From Plenodomus lindquistii (lineage: Eukaryota; Ascomycota; Dothideomycetes; Pleosporales; Leptosphaeriaceae), in assembly GCA_025504975.1 (NCBI GenBank), contig JANUWI010000006.1, positions 1,054,001 to 1,118,000 on the forward strand: a stretch of 64,000 nt of DNA. Reading direction: 5' to 3'. The position numbers were made by a program, and so were the translations under genes. This document shows positions 47,418 to 58,336 of this stretch, in pieces. The notes under the pieces were generated by a model. It was not told the origin of the DNA. It saw nothing but the letters and a program-made list of their open reading frames with translations, and ran no database searches. Within the stretch, counting starts at the first letter, position 1. The number at the start of each line of letters is the position of its first letter.

Positions 47418-50400
47418 AGTAGGGGCTTGAGAAATTTGGCGGAAACAATGATGATCCTGTCTCAGTTTCTTCCAGTTTCACCGACTTGTGGGAAACCGTA
47501 TGAATACCTAATGTGTCCTAGACGTTAGGGCGATAGACCGAACAGCTTTGGTTCACTGAAGTATTAGCTATGTAGATGAAAACCGCCGTTCAGCTGGGAA
47601 ACGTGCCGCTTTGAGAGATGTAAGTCCTGCGCAACCCGCAGCTCGATAAGCGTGTGGCTGACCCACAGAACAGTGCACGTGCCGTTTTTGCTGCACCTGA
47701 ATCCTTCTGTTCCTGTTTCGTTCTCCTTCTCGTGCCGTATGTGGCTGCAGTATGGCGTGCGACTTCTTCCCGCGAGGCGCATCAACAACGTCGGTACCTT
47801 CCCGAAACTCGGTGCTCTGCGCTGTCTGAGGTGCGGGCGCTGCTTCCGCTGGCTGCGCTCTTCTACTCGTGGGCACGTTTCTGCAAGAATCGATGTGGCA
47901 ACTGGAATTTCGGGGCCGTGTGCCAGATACTGACCGACTCGCTCTGGTATCGTCAACGACTAGCCTTATGCAGCACAAAGTCGGACCCCTTTGATACCGA
48001 ACTCGAAGTAAACTCCTCGAACAGACAGAGGGCTAATGGATGTGTCCGTGCCGTCATGAACAAGCATTAGGTTCTAAGTATGTGTGATGGGCCTACCGGT
48101 ACCATCCATTGGTTTCGATGACTGAGCAGTACATGGCTAGTCCTCTGCCTTTCTTCCGCTCTCGGAACTTAAATGTTCGGAGACATGTTTGATTAGGGAG
48201 AGTACATGAAGCCCACGATAATTGAAGAAGAACAGTTCACTTCCACTTCGGTATGCACTTGTGGATCGGGACAGAGCGGGTGGCATTGCTGATGTGCACG
48301 TGAGAGGCTACGCTCCTTAAATAACTGATTGTAGACATGATATTGGCTATATCTTTGCTCTTGATCTGTGAGATGATACATAACAGAAATATGCGACTTG
48401 TTTTCCGACTCACATCTCGTGCGATACGTCGAATGATGGTGTCTGACATGCAATGGGTGCAGTAGTATGAATTCGTCCCCGCGGGTATTCTGTCTCGAGA
48501 TTCAAACTCAACGGTCATGAGAAGTGACGCGTGCAAATCTGTATCATCAACCCTCGAAGCTCTGTGGTGGTATGAAAGGAGGTGGGCTATACTTCCGTGC
48601 TGCCGTGCGGCGTTATTGGGGTGGGACGCTGCAAGTCTCAGCAGATGTCCGTACCTATGGTATGTTTCTGCTACCTTCAACCTTCTCAACCAAGCCAACG
48701 GAGTATTCATGATCTGTCTTGATAGATCTGGTACTGGAGTAAGGAACTGAGTGTATACAGATATAATCCACGTTCCCCTGTTCACTCCATGAAACTCTCG
48801 AAAATTGGACTGAAACCAGGAGGTACAACTTCATGACTTTCGAGTCGAAATATCGAGGAGACTTCCACATGCCTGCTCGGTGCTTCTCGACAGATCCAGA
48901 CATGTGACACGTGAACATGCTGAAACGTGCTCATTCGGCCTTACTAACTGGTGTACATATGTCCCTTTGCATGGTAAACTCGGGTTGGCCGCAGTTCTTG
49001 TCCATGCCTGCTGCTGCCTCGTTCCAATCTGGAAGGCAATCTCTGTGTGTGTGGTGGTCGTACATGCGCAGCAGTCTGTAATTCAAAGTCCGAAAAACTT
49101 TCACGCTTGTAAAAGGATAATTTCGAGGCCATCGCCGTCAACACCACACCGCCGATCTTGTGGTGACCGCTTTTTGCGTATGCTACTTCAGAGGTAGTGT
49201 TGTTGAGACCTGGGATCTGAGCTAACAAAGTCCAATATCCAGCATCCCCAAACTCGGATGAGGCTTTGGAACCAGACTTACGGTACCTTCCTACAGCCCG
49301 TGCACCTTTAGTTGGACGCAAGGATTCCAGGTCTCCTCTCTAGTCCAGCGAAAGATTCAGGATTTGGTTACCGGAACCAGCCGCGCGATTCCAGCCCTCA
49401 GATCGACGTTGAGGAAGGGCCGATTGACACGTTCTGGACACCGCAACTTCGTTCAACATAAGCGTTCAACATACATTGTTACGAAGGCCCAATACCATAC
49501 TTTCAATGCAATTTGATGCTATTATCCTTCAGGCTTGTTGTTTAGAAGTCAACATAATACCTACGAGAAGATGCACTCCTGAGAAGAGATGATTAGTTTG
49601 ACGGCATTACATAGCGATCTAGGTGTAGCTCCGTAATACGGGACAATATTTGTTATCGGTGACCTCCGTGTCTTGTTACAGCTACGGCTACCGTAGTACA
49701 GTCGATCGTCAGCCATTTACTACATACTTGTGATGTAAGCTACATTCGAGAAACATTAGATATGTAATACTTACCGTAGTACAAACGTCAAGATTAGCGG
49801 CCGAATACCAAGACCGATGCCGGTTTTCGCTACCGGTACGGAGCTTGGTCCGTAAATGCGCATTACCGGTACTCAACCCCGAACAGAGCCGCTGATATTT
49901 CCTATCGCATGTAGAGCGCGCCCCTAGTTCTCTCTTGAGGTACATTATTGAGAAATATGTAAGCGATCGGCGCATCTACGGACGTTACTATTACTAACAC
50001 GTTGTCTTGGTCCAGGTTTATTTCTTCGAAGTTCGGCAATTAGAAAGAGGGAGCAAGCTGAAAAATATCGCCATCATATCTGTGGGAACCGCACAGGGTC
50101 AAGTCAACTTGCTATTTGCAGAAGATCAGCGTGAGTTTTGTATTTGCAAATATGCATGGCACAATAGGCTGATCACATGAAGATTGAGTGGAGACTTTAA
50201 ACTTCGCTCTTGCTTGTCAAAACTCCTACATGACCTACCTATGGTAGTTCCTTGCGCTGGGCAACTTCCGCCTAGAGCTGTTGAATTGACTTGAGTAGAC
50301 TCATTGGACGAGGCGCCTATCCATTTCTTTCCTATACCGAAATTGAGCTTACCAATAATTTCGGGCGATATGTGTAGTTTTGAGAAAGCACCTATTTGGG

Positions 50401-50779
50401 ACGGTACAGCTACTACATACAGGATGGCTGCATGTCGGGTGCACCCCTGTTTGAATCTGACCGATTGCTCCTTCGAATCGAGGTCAGTCGGCCTGCTGAT
50501 ACGTTAAACCTAGATGTGATGCAACCCGACATGCAGGCATCCCGTAAAGAAGGTCTCACCTCATGGGTCCGTTCCCTGTACGGGAGGAGGTATAGTAATC
50601 GTGGAAGCTACTCGAGAACACTTTTATCAGTGTATTTCAGATTGTTCTTGACCGTCATCGCTCTCCTGTCTTCTTCTGTCACGATATAGAGGGCAACACT
50701 CTGGCTTTCGTCTTGCCATACTGGAGGAAAACTTCTTATCATAACGTAGCAGGCCCTGACCCACAGCAACCTACGCACC
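47418..50779. other. Long intergenic region, no supported gene
   Basis: About 3.3 kb holds only short unrelated frames. The word CCGTAGTACA recurs at about 49690 and 49772 near other TACCGTA/ACCGGTA words, giving small local repeats. No tRNA, transposon ends or RIP signature were recognised. The last part is the promoter of the glycosyltransferase gene. Confidence 0.4.
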
Positions 50780-52672
50780 ATGAGCAACAACTTCACACCC
50801 ATTGTCACTACTGGCCTTTCCGGATCTCAGCGCCGTCTACTGGTTGTCGCCCTTTACATCGGCACAGCATCACCCATCCTATGGCGCAATTTCACCACAT
50901 TCAACCTTGGGGGCGCCGGTTGCCTTGATTGGTTCCTTCTTCTCAGTACTTTACTCTGCACTCTATACCCTATAATCGACTTTTGGAACGCCGTCATTGG
51001 GATTTGCGTTAAGCACTTTGGCAATGCCGAGAAATCCATATATCCTTACTTCAACGCGAAGGATCCACTGCCGGAACTCAAAGTCACATCAAGGACTGCA
51101 CTCATGATGCTTATGCGTAACGAAGATCCGAATCCTATATTTGATCGCCTCTCTGCTATATACGAAAGCTTGTCTCGAACAGGCCGGCTGCAACACTTCA
51201 GGTTCGTTCTGCTCAGTGATACTTCGCGTCCGGAAGTGATACGCATGGAAGAAGAAGGGTTCGCGCGCATCAAGGAAACACTCGATGTAGGCACGTTTGG
51301 ACCTGCCTGGTACCGCCGCCGCCCAGAGAATATTGGATACAAGGCCGGCAACGTTTACGACTATCTCGAGAATGATGCCGACGGCGACGAGTTCTTCGTA
51401 TCGCTCGACTCCGACAGCGTCATGGGTGGAGATCTGCTAGTTCGCATTGTGTCCAGCATGGAAAAGCACCCTCAAATTGGCTTGCTACAAACCACGTTCT
51501 CTGGCATACCGACCGTTAGTGCTTTTGCCCGCATGACTCAGTTTAGCCAGCGTCACAGTGTTCATACCATCAATATGGGACTCAGCTGGTGGGCCAATGA
51601 CTGTGCGGTTTATTGGGGTCATAATGCTATCATACGTACCAAAGCGTTCCGGGACAATTGCAAGCTACCAATTCTATCTGCAAGACCCCCTTTTGGGGGA
51701 CACATTCTGAGCCACGATATAATAGAGTCAATCTTTCTACAACGAGCCGGCTACGAAGTCCGCTTGATACCTGTCGAAACGGAGAGCTACGAATCTTTTC
51801 CACCGACCTTGATAGACCACTTGCGGCGACAACTCCGCTGGTGTCAAGGCAGCATGCAGTACTGGTTCCTATTGACGGAGCCAGGCCTCCAACTGATCAG
51901 CCGCTTCCAAATCTTTCAACAAATTCTTGTGGATTTGGGTCCGGCCACTTGGGTTCTCATGGGCTTTGGCGTTATTGCGAAATCGCTACTCAACCAATCC
52001 TCTCAAAATCGAGTCGACAAAGTCGATCTGACTCCACAGATAGCCATTTTCTGCTTGAAAGCCCTCCCTGAGTTCATTGGCGCCTTTTACAGCATAATGA
52101 ACGCTTCTAGGCGCTATGGCGACACCTTGCGTTGTATCATTTCAGCCGTACTAGAATTGATATTTATCACGCTCATCGGTTCCACGCTGGCTATATCAAT
52201 CGTAGGGCTCATTTTCAGCTCATTCTTGGGTGGCTCGTCGACATGGGATGGTCAGAATAGGGATCAATTGGGCCTTAGCTGGCGTAGCACCTTTCGCGTT
52301 CTCTGGCCGCATACTGTGATTGGTGTCTGCCTCACCAGCTTGATCATCGCCCGTGGTAACACTTCAATCCCCGGCGCTGCCCCATTGGCCGCTGGCCTTA
52401 CTTTGTGTGTACCTATCGCTGTACTTACCGCGTCGCCATGGTTGAGCCGTACTGTTACCCGCCTGCGCCTCTTCATGATTCCTCAAGAGAGTCTGTTGCC
52501 GCATGTCCTCTCCTCGGTCGTCGCACCGGAAATCATTTCCATGGCCAAAGCTCACACTTTGTCAAAGGGAGATCCTGGTAGGAGGAGTCGTAAAGCTATT
52601 CGGAGAGGCAGCTTTGCTATCTCATCTCTTTCTAGCCTTACGCAGCACAAGGCCATGGTCGAATCCTTGTGA
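50780..52672 (+). CDS. Family 2 glycosyltransferase resembling bacterial OpgH/MdoH glucan glucosyltransferase
   Basis: A single intronless exon encodes 630 aa. Two membrane spans lie near residues 18-70. The glycosyltransferase domain follows, with MLMRNEDPNPIFDRL (111-124), FVLLSDTSRP (142-151), FFVSLDSDSVMGGDLL with the D210-x-D212 metal site, YWGHNAIIR (278-286), GGHILSHDIIES with D313 as candidate catalytic base, and RRQLRWCQGSMQYW (349-362). Order, spacing and wording (LSD, LDxDS, GGxILSHD, RRWCQG) match OpgH, the inner-membrane enzyme that builds osmoregulated periplasmic glucans in Proteobacteria from UDP-glucose. About five to six further spans follow from residue 380. In a fungus the product is unknown, perhaps a surface beta-glucan. 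The bacterial likeness and lack of introns suggest horizontal transfer, which is inference. Confidence 0.8.
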   Translation: MSNNFTPIVTTGLSGSQRRLLVVALYIGTASPILWRNFTTFNLGGAGCLDWFLLLSTLLCTLYPIIDFWNAVIGICVKHFGNAEKSIYPYFNAKDPLPELKVTSRTALMMLMRNEDPNPIFDRLSAIYESLSRTGRLQHFRFVLLSDTSRPEVIRMEEEGFARIKETLDVGTFGPAWYRRRPENIGYKAGNVYDYLENDADGDEFFVSLDSDSVMGGDLLVRIVSSMEKHPQIGLLQTTFSGIPTVSAFARMTQFSQRHSVHTINMGLSWWANDCAVYWGHNAIIRTKAFRDNCKLPILSARPPFGGHILSHDIIESIFLQRAGYEVRLIPVETESYESFPPTLIDHLRRQLRWCQGSMQYWFLLTEPGLQLISRFQIFQQILVDLGPATWVLMGFGVIAKSLLNQSSQNRVDKVDLTPQIAIFCLKALPEFIGAFYSIMNASRRYGDTLRCIISAVLELIFITLIGSTLAISIVGLIFSSFLGGSSTWDGQNRDQLGLSWRSTFRVLWPHTVIGVCLTSLIIARGNTSIPGAAPLAAGLTLCVPIAVLTASPWLSRTVTRLRLFMIPQESLLPHVLSSVVAPEIISMAKAHTLSKGDPGRRSRKAIRRGSFAISSLSSLTQHKAMVESL

Positions 52673-55600
52673 CTGAGCATTACGCTCTCGAGAGTGATAA
52701 GTTGACTTGCCTCTAAGCTTGGACAATTATCAAGGTTTGGGAGAAGACGAAAAGAAGTAACGACGATTTGTGTAATTAGATTTCATCATGCGCTCGCATG
52801 TTGTACGTTGAATGATATTTCGAAGGAATGTACATGTTCTTCGCCGACACCCATAAAAACCGCCCCCACCTCGGCCATGCCGTGGAACTGGAATGACAGG
52901 TCGTGAGCTTTATATCTGCTGACCTGTCAAGTTTTTCAATGAAAAAGAATTCAGCTGACCATGACCTCTCTGCGTCCCTTTCCGACCACCAAAATATTCG
53001 TCAGGAGCTGTAATGACGGCCGCGATTCGGACCGCGTATAAGAGCTCCATGATCGAAGCTCCCGAACTCTTCTAACAGCCACTTACCAACCCAAGAGTCG
53101 AAAATACCCCACGACTTGGCCATGTTGGCCTCCACACTTTAGTAGTGAATACTACCTCAGCGGGAGCACAGTACGGGATCCGCATATTGCCGGCGTCTGT
53201 GTTCGCCTTCTCGTATATTCGAAATGGGTTTACTAAGGTCGCATGCCTGTTTGCAATTCCGCAAAAACTTACTGTTCAAATTCTTGAAAGGATCAAACCA
53301 TGCTTCTCAACATGCGGAACTTTTAGATCTAGAACGAAGAGGGACGGGTGTCGTATCATGGCGTGCCCACCATGGCGCCGCGAAATATCGTACTCACCCA
53401 GTCCATGGGATCCTCCCAGTAACGAATCGCATCCTAAAACCAATACTACCAAATATTCATGATTAAGTGGTAGCTAAGCACTGTGGTATTAGAACTCCCT
53501 TTTTACAGCCTGATCTCCTCAACCCACACACTCAGTTGCGAAATCGAAAAAGGATGAGCTGTCTTCATATGTGGACGTCGCGCCGCTGCTGTGACGGACT
53601 CAAGTCATATTTCAGCTTCGAAATGGTCTCGCGGACCGGCATCTTCCTTTGCAACATGTAGCTATTCTCCTGGACCATTCATTACCAAGACGTGCCTATA
53701 GCACTTTAAAACCCCGTGCATTCATTCTATGTTTCTGGTTCTCTGTCTCTGCCTTTTAACAGAGTTATTGGACAGGCGACAAAGACATGACCATGGAGTC
53801 TGGGAGCAACTCTGCAAAAATGCAGAGGTTACTGCTATAAGTTTCGTGTGGTGAGATTGTTGTATAAATACCTCCGCTTGAAACCTGATTGACACACAAG
53901 CACCACTGTACTCACCATGGAATCCAAAACCAGAAGTGTTTTAATGCATGTGTTGTCCCTGGGATGGATCCATCCTCGCCAAAACATTCCCGGGAGCGTA
54001 CCATGGCCTCCTTCACGCGTTATTCTCGCCAGAATTGCACCAGAAGCGGAAGTATGCGAGAATCTTGAGTTTGAAAACAAAAGTAGGTATCAATCATGTG
54101 TGCGCGACTCCACTCTCTCCATTTCGAACTTTCGATACAGAGTCTCTTTCCATGTTCCAGCCCCTCAGCGCTGCTCCAAAACGTCGTGTCACATTCGCAT
54201 GACTTCTCCAGCTCAGATTCTACATACGAAATGCAGGATCATCCGCGACATGGTCTCTCCGTCCGCCGTCGCTGGTATAAAACCCCCTCCTACTCTCTGC
54301 TTCCTCACTCATTCAGCACACCACTTTCGGTCTCATATTCCAAAAAGTGTGCGAATATATCCGATGTCCGGTTCGACTGGCTGGCGACTCCGAACAATTT
54401 GGCCGACCACGGCATGGCGCTGTGTCTCTCCTTGTGCAAAAGAATATGGCTGCACATCGTCCGATGTTCCTGAGCCTGCGGGACCAACAGAGGTGTACCA
54501 CGTAATTCGATGGTGGGACTGGCGCTGCGCGTGTGTGCAAGAAATGCATAACAACAGAATCCATAACATGAGCTTCGAAATTCACACCAATCACACAAAA
54601 ATCGTCGTCTGGTCGGTCTATAGTGATCTCCTCTCGTTGAGCAACGCAGATAGGCTATAAAACCCGGCCTCTCCTTTCCTGCTTCACGAATACACGACTC
54701 ACCACCTCCTCCAAAAAAGAAATTCAACCAGACTCCTCATATGTTCTGCGTCTCTCGCCCTAAACAAATTCCCCGATATCGCTTATAATGATTCCTGTAG
54801 TCCGCGCTCCTCGAGCAAAAAGGGTAACATTCAAGAGACATGTCTTTTGGTTCCTTATCGAGAAAGACCTACAATCACAGCGGCGTCGTGGATTATGAAA
54901 CCTCTTCGCATCCAAACTCCCATACTCTCCTCGCAAACACAGCCTACAACCCCCTCATCTCCAAGAACATAAGCAGGCTTTTCCATGTCCTGTGCCTCCC
55001 CGACTGCTCCAAAACACCTGATTGCACTTCCATGTCCTTTGCGTCTCGGTCTCTGGAATCAGACTAGCAAGAGGAAAATGGGCTCCGCGCTTCCACTTCG
55101 CCATTCTTCAATATTGAAAGCATCAATAAGCTGATGCCTCTGTGTTCCTACCTCTTTCCAAAATGTCTTATCTCCTCTTCATGTTCTGTGCCTCTCCAGC
55201 TGCTCCAAAACCATACCATGAAGCCCTGATGTCCCGTGCCTCTCCGCCTTCTTCAAGAAAAAAAAAGCATACTCCTCTCGTCAATGTCTCTGCGCTCCCA
55301 CCTCTCCAAAAGCCCCTTTTTGAACATCTTATGTCTCCTCCCTCCCGCCCTCAACTCCCACTCCACCCCTTCCTGCGAAAAAAAAAACCCCCCTCCCCAC
55401 AAGAAATGGTAACATTTGAGAGACATGTCCTTCTGCTTGTCTCTCTCAATTATCCAATTTCTCATTGGTATCCTGTGAACTATTACGCTTGCGGTGTATG
55501 CATTGGAAAAATCTGGCGGGGCTCAGCCCATGTGCCTGCCTTGCTTACGTTCTTGGGGAGTTCGATACAGAAAGCAGCGTCGTGGTGTTTGATGAGAATT

Positions 55601-55865
55601 CCTCTTTCTTGCTGCATTTTGTGCAAACAGGAAGTGTACGTGTGAGAAGCGTTGCTGTAGTCTTTCTCAATACAAAATGGAGAACAATAGCGTGATGACA
55701 TGTCCTGCAATAAGCACCATTTCAACATGCCAATATCATCGTCAAAGCACATTGTATGTGTGGTGGGACGGCTGTACCACAAGAAGACGAGCATCAAGAC
55801 TAGGAAATAGTATCTAATTCACCCAACTCTCTACACACCACACACCCCTCCACAATACTCATTCT
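52673..55865. other. Intergenic zone with TATA boxes and degenerate pyrimidine-rich repeats
   Basis: TATA-like boxes occur at 53037-53044, 53863-53869, 54276-54282 and 54656-54662, each followed by C/T-rich sequence. Variants of ATGTYCTGYGCCTCTCC plus CTGCTCCAAAAC recur at about 54147-54182, 54985-55016 and 55180-55212, with partial copies near 54739 and 55228. GGTAACATTCAAGAGACATG near 54823 recurs with two changes near 55408. One plus-strand frame, 53917-54660, is listed separately at low confidence. The function of the zone is unknown. Confidence 0.45.
53917..54660 (+). CDS. Doubtful open frame, 247 codons, no known domain
   Basis: An ATG in good context (CACCATGG) lies about 50 bp downstream of a TATAAATA box at 53863. 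The frame stays open to 54660 (MESKTRSVLMHVLSLGWIHP at the start). The protein is Cys-, Trp- and His-rich, lacks a signal peptide or recognised domain, and crosses a second TATA box and the degenerate repeats. That argues against a conserved gene. It may be a lineage-specific gene, a non-coding transcript or chance. Confidence 0.2.
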   Translation: MESKTRSVLMHVLSLGWIHPRQNIPGSVPWPPSRVILARIAPEAEVCENLEFENKSRYQSCVRDSTLSISNFRYRVSFHVPAPQRCSKTSCHIRMTSPAQILHTKCRIIRDMVSPSAVAGIKPPPTLCFLTHSAHHFRSHIPKSVRIYPMSGSTGWRLRTIWPTTAWRCVSPCAKEYGCTSSDVPEPAGPTEVYHVIRWWDWRCACVQEMHNNRIHNMSFEIHTNHTKIVVWSVYSDLLSLSNADRL

Positions 55866-57605
55866 TCACGACTCATCACGACTCCTCGCCCTCTCCCTCT
55901 CCCACTCATCCGCCTGATCCCTCCTCACCTGCCCAAAATCCACCCTCGGATCCACCATGTTCAGAAAGTCATTCTTGTGCGGATTTGCCGCACTCCTCGG
56001 CTCATTTGCCTCCGACGACTTGCGACTCGAGCGTCCCGAGCGTCCTGTAGACTTTGAGCCCTTGCGCTTGGAGGATTCGTGTTTTGGGTCGGATGTTTTG
56101 GGTTGGTAGTCTGCGCGCCCCCAGAGGGATTTCGTGTCGTGCACCGTGCCTGTACATCATTTTGGTCAGAACAATTATCCTCATGTGTAGTGGGCCGGTA
56201 TGATTGTAACGAGGCGATAAATGGTAACGTATGAACTACTTACCGCTCTTCCTCCTTGGAGCGTAATCTGGCTCAATGTACATGTCTGGATCAGGGTTGT
56301 CCGGGAAATGACTTTGTTGCTCAAACCTATCATTATCTCGTGGAGAAGCATGCGTACCCGATATGTGCCCAGGATCTTCGCGCTCAGAAGAATCGGGCTT
56401 TGGCTCTATCATATCCAAATTTGTTGTACTCAGGCTCTCGCTTATGGGTTGGTGGTAGAACGGATCTGCTTTAGTGACACCAGGATCTAGGACTGCAGTT
56501 ACAGGAGGATCGAATTTCTCGGCAGGATGAAGGCCAGAGTCGCCACCGACTGAACCGCGGTGCTGGTGGATGTTTGTGAGAGCAGAGTAGTGCATGGACT
56601 CTTGGCCAGGTTCATACAGAGGATCGAGTTTGTTGGCAGGTATGAGGCCGGTGCCGCCGCCGATTGAGCCGCGGTGTTCATGTTGGTGCCAGCGAAAGGG
56701 TTGTGGTTCATCACCTGAAGATGGTGCATCAGTCATAGACAGGAGGAGGGTAAGTAATGCGACAGATTCGCTTCGACGTAAAGATGGATGGTCATGTATA
56801 TCATGTCTTTGACTTACCAGCACCGTCAACTTCCTCCACATATTGGGGTCGAGCGGGAGGAGAAACTAGTTCGTCAGTGTTATGATAGCAAACATTGAGC
56901 GTAGAGGCTGATCGTGATATTGAAGGAAGTGGGTATATTGATATTAAACTGGATATATAACATTTCTTTGACTAACGGTAGACATGGCCTTGTCCGCCAA
57001 CAGCAGATCCTGGGTTCGCGCGGTGATCCGCATCCGAGTCGAAACGTGGGTCAATTTTGTTACCGACATTTGTGGAGTGTGTTCCAACGTTCGTCGAACC
57101 AGCGCCAGTACCACTCGTGCTGGACAAGGGATTGGCACGGTGGTCCGCGTCGGAGTCGAACCTGGGGTCCACCTTGTTGCCAACATTGGTAGAGTGAGGA
57201 CCGTTGTTCGTGGAGCCGGCGCCAACGCCTAGGCCGGTACCATGGGTGGTTGTGGTGGAGTGTGTGGTGCCCAGGCGCTGTGCATCGGTATCAGCAGGCG
57301 TGACTCCTGCGTTCCTGGCATGGCCTTGATAGCCGTGTTGGAACTCGTCGGCGCCCTTATTGGCGATCGCCTCGTTCTTCGCTGCGGATGTGCGGTCTCC
57401 ACTTGCGTCGTCGAGAGCGGCTAGGGTCTTTCCGCGAATGGCTTCTCCGGTACCCTGGGATAGTCAGTATGATGTAGATGGACTTTTTGCAATAGTCAAA
57501 CAAGGGGGTTGGGTGGGTGAGCGATGCAAGAGTGCTTACATGAACCTTGCCAACAACGTTGCGGATACCCTCACCAATCCCGCCGCTTCCAGAAGTACCA
57601 GTCAT
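55866..57605 (-). CDS. Hydrophilic repeat protein, LEA/stress-protein-like, five exons
   Basis: Five exons (57540-57605, 56977-57454, 56818-56865, 56244-56714, 55866-56149) join in one frame across four GT/AG introns to give 448 aa. The N-terminus MTGTSGSGGIGEGIRNVVGKVHGTGEAIRG is Gly-rich. A unit containing STNVGNKxDPRFDSDADHRANP occurs twice in exon 2. A second unit, H-x-HRGSxGGxxGLxPAxKxDP, occurs twice in exon 4. The last exon is rich in Lys, Arg and Ser and ends with a charged DPRVDFGQVRRDQADEWERE. There are no hydrophobic segments and almost no Cys. Such extremely hydrophilic repeat proteins in fungi are often stress- or conidiation-associated. That role is inferred, and no family name is certain. 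Confidence 0.75.
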
Positions 57606-58336
57606 GATGAAGATTGTTACAATGTTTTAGAAATATTAGAGTCGTAGAGTAGGGTGTCGTGGTCGTCGTTGAGTACTAGGTGGTATCAGATGGGTAAGAT
57701 GGGTGAGTGAAGTTTGAATGCGATCGTGGTGAGCTGGGGAAGCGTGCATTTTAAGTAGCCACTGCCCTCGCCGGCCATAGCTCCGATATTCACCTTCCAC
57801 GCGCCTGCCATGTTTCTTGCTTTCTCTTCTTGTGGTGAGTGGGTGGGAGCAATTGCGACATAGTTTCGAAGCTGTGATGTCATCGTGGGTCTGGCGCCGT
57901 CGCGATTGGGTGGAGTTGTGCGTCTACTTCTTACTACATTGGGACGACTGCATATGCAGCTTGAAAACTTACTACCGGTGACTACCACGTTGTATTTGGC
58001 GTTATCTTGACAATAGAAGTTGAGTTCATGCTCTCCGAGCTAGAGCTGCTTTAATTCAGGCTAGCTTTGATTCGAGCCAATGCTACTCTGCAGATTTTGC
58101 TCGAAAGACTTCGAAATAGCAGAGGATACATCGTGATGTATCCACACTATCCACTTCCAATTCATTGTCGCGTGATGTTGCAAGAGATGAATTGTTTGTA
58201 ATTGCTTTTTTTCATTCTATTTGGCATATGCGTTGACTAGTCATACTGCTGAGCATTTTACATCATTCGTAGCCATATACAGGCCTTGCGCTTCCGTTGA
58301 CGCGATTGACGTCCGGCGCAAACTTTGATGAGATGC
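57606..58336. other. Intergenic between two same-strand genes
   Basis: This holds the promoter of the hydrophilic repeat protein and the 3' UTR of the aldolase gene, both on the minus strand. No specific element was recognised. Confidence 0.45.

Noticed and set aside
52840..55450. Repeat zone as a CRISPR array
   Set aside because: The organism is a fungus, the units are degenerate with irregular spacing, and there is no fixed repeat-spacer pattern.
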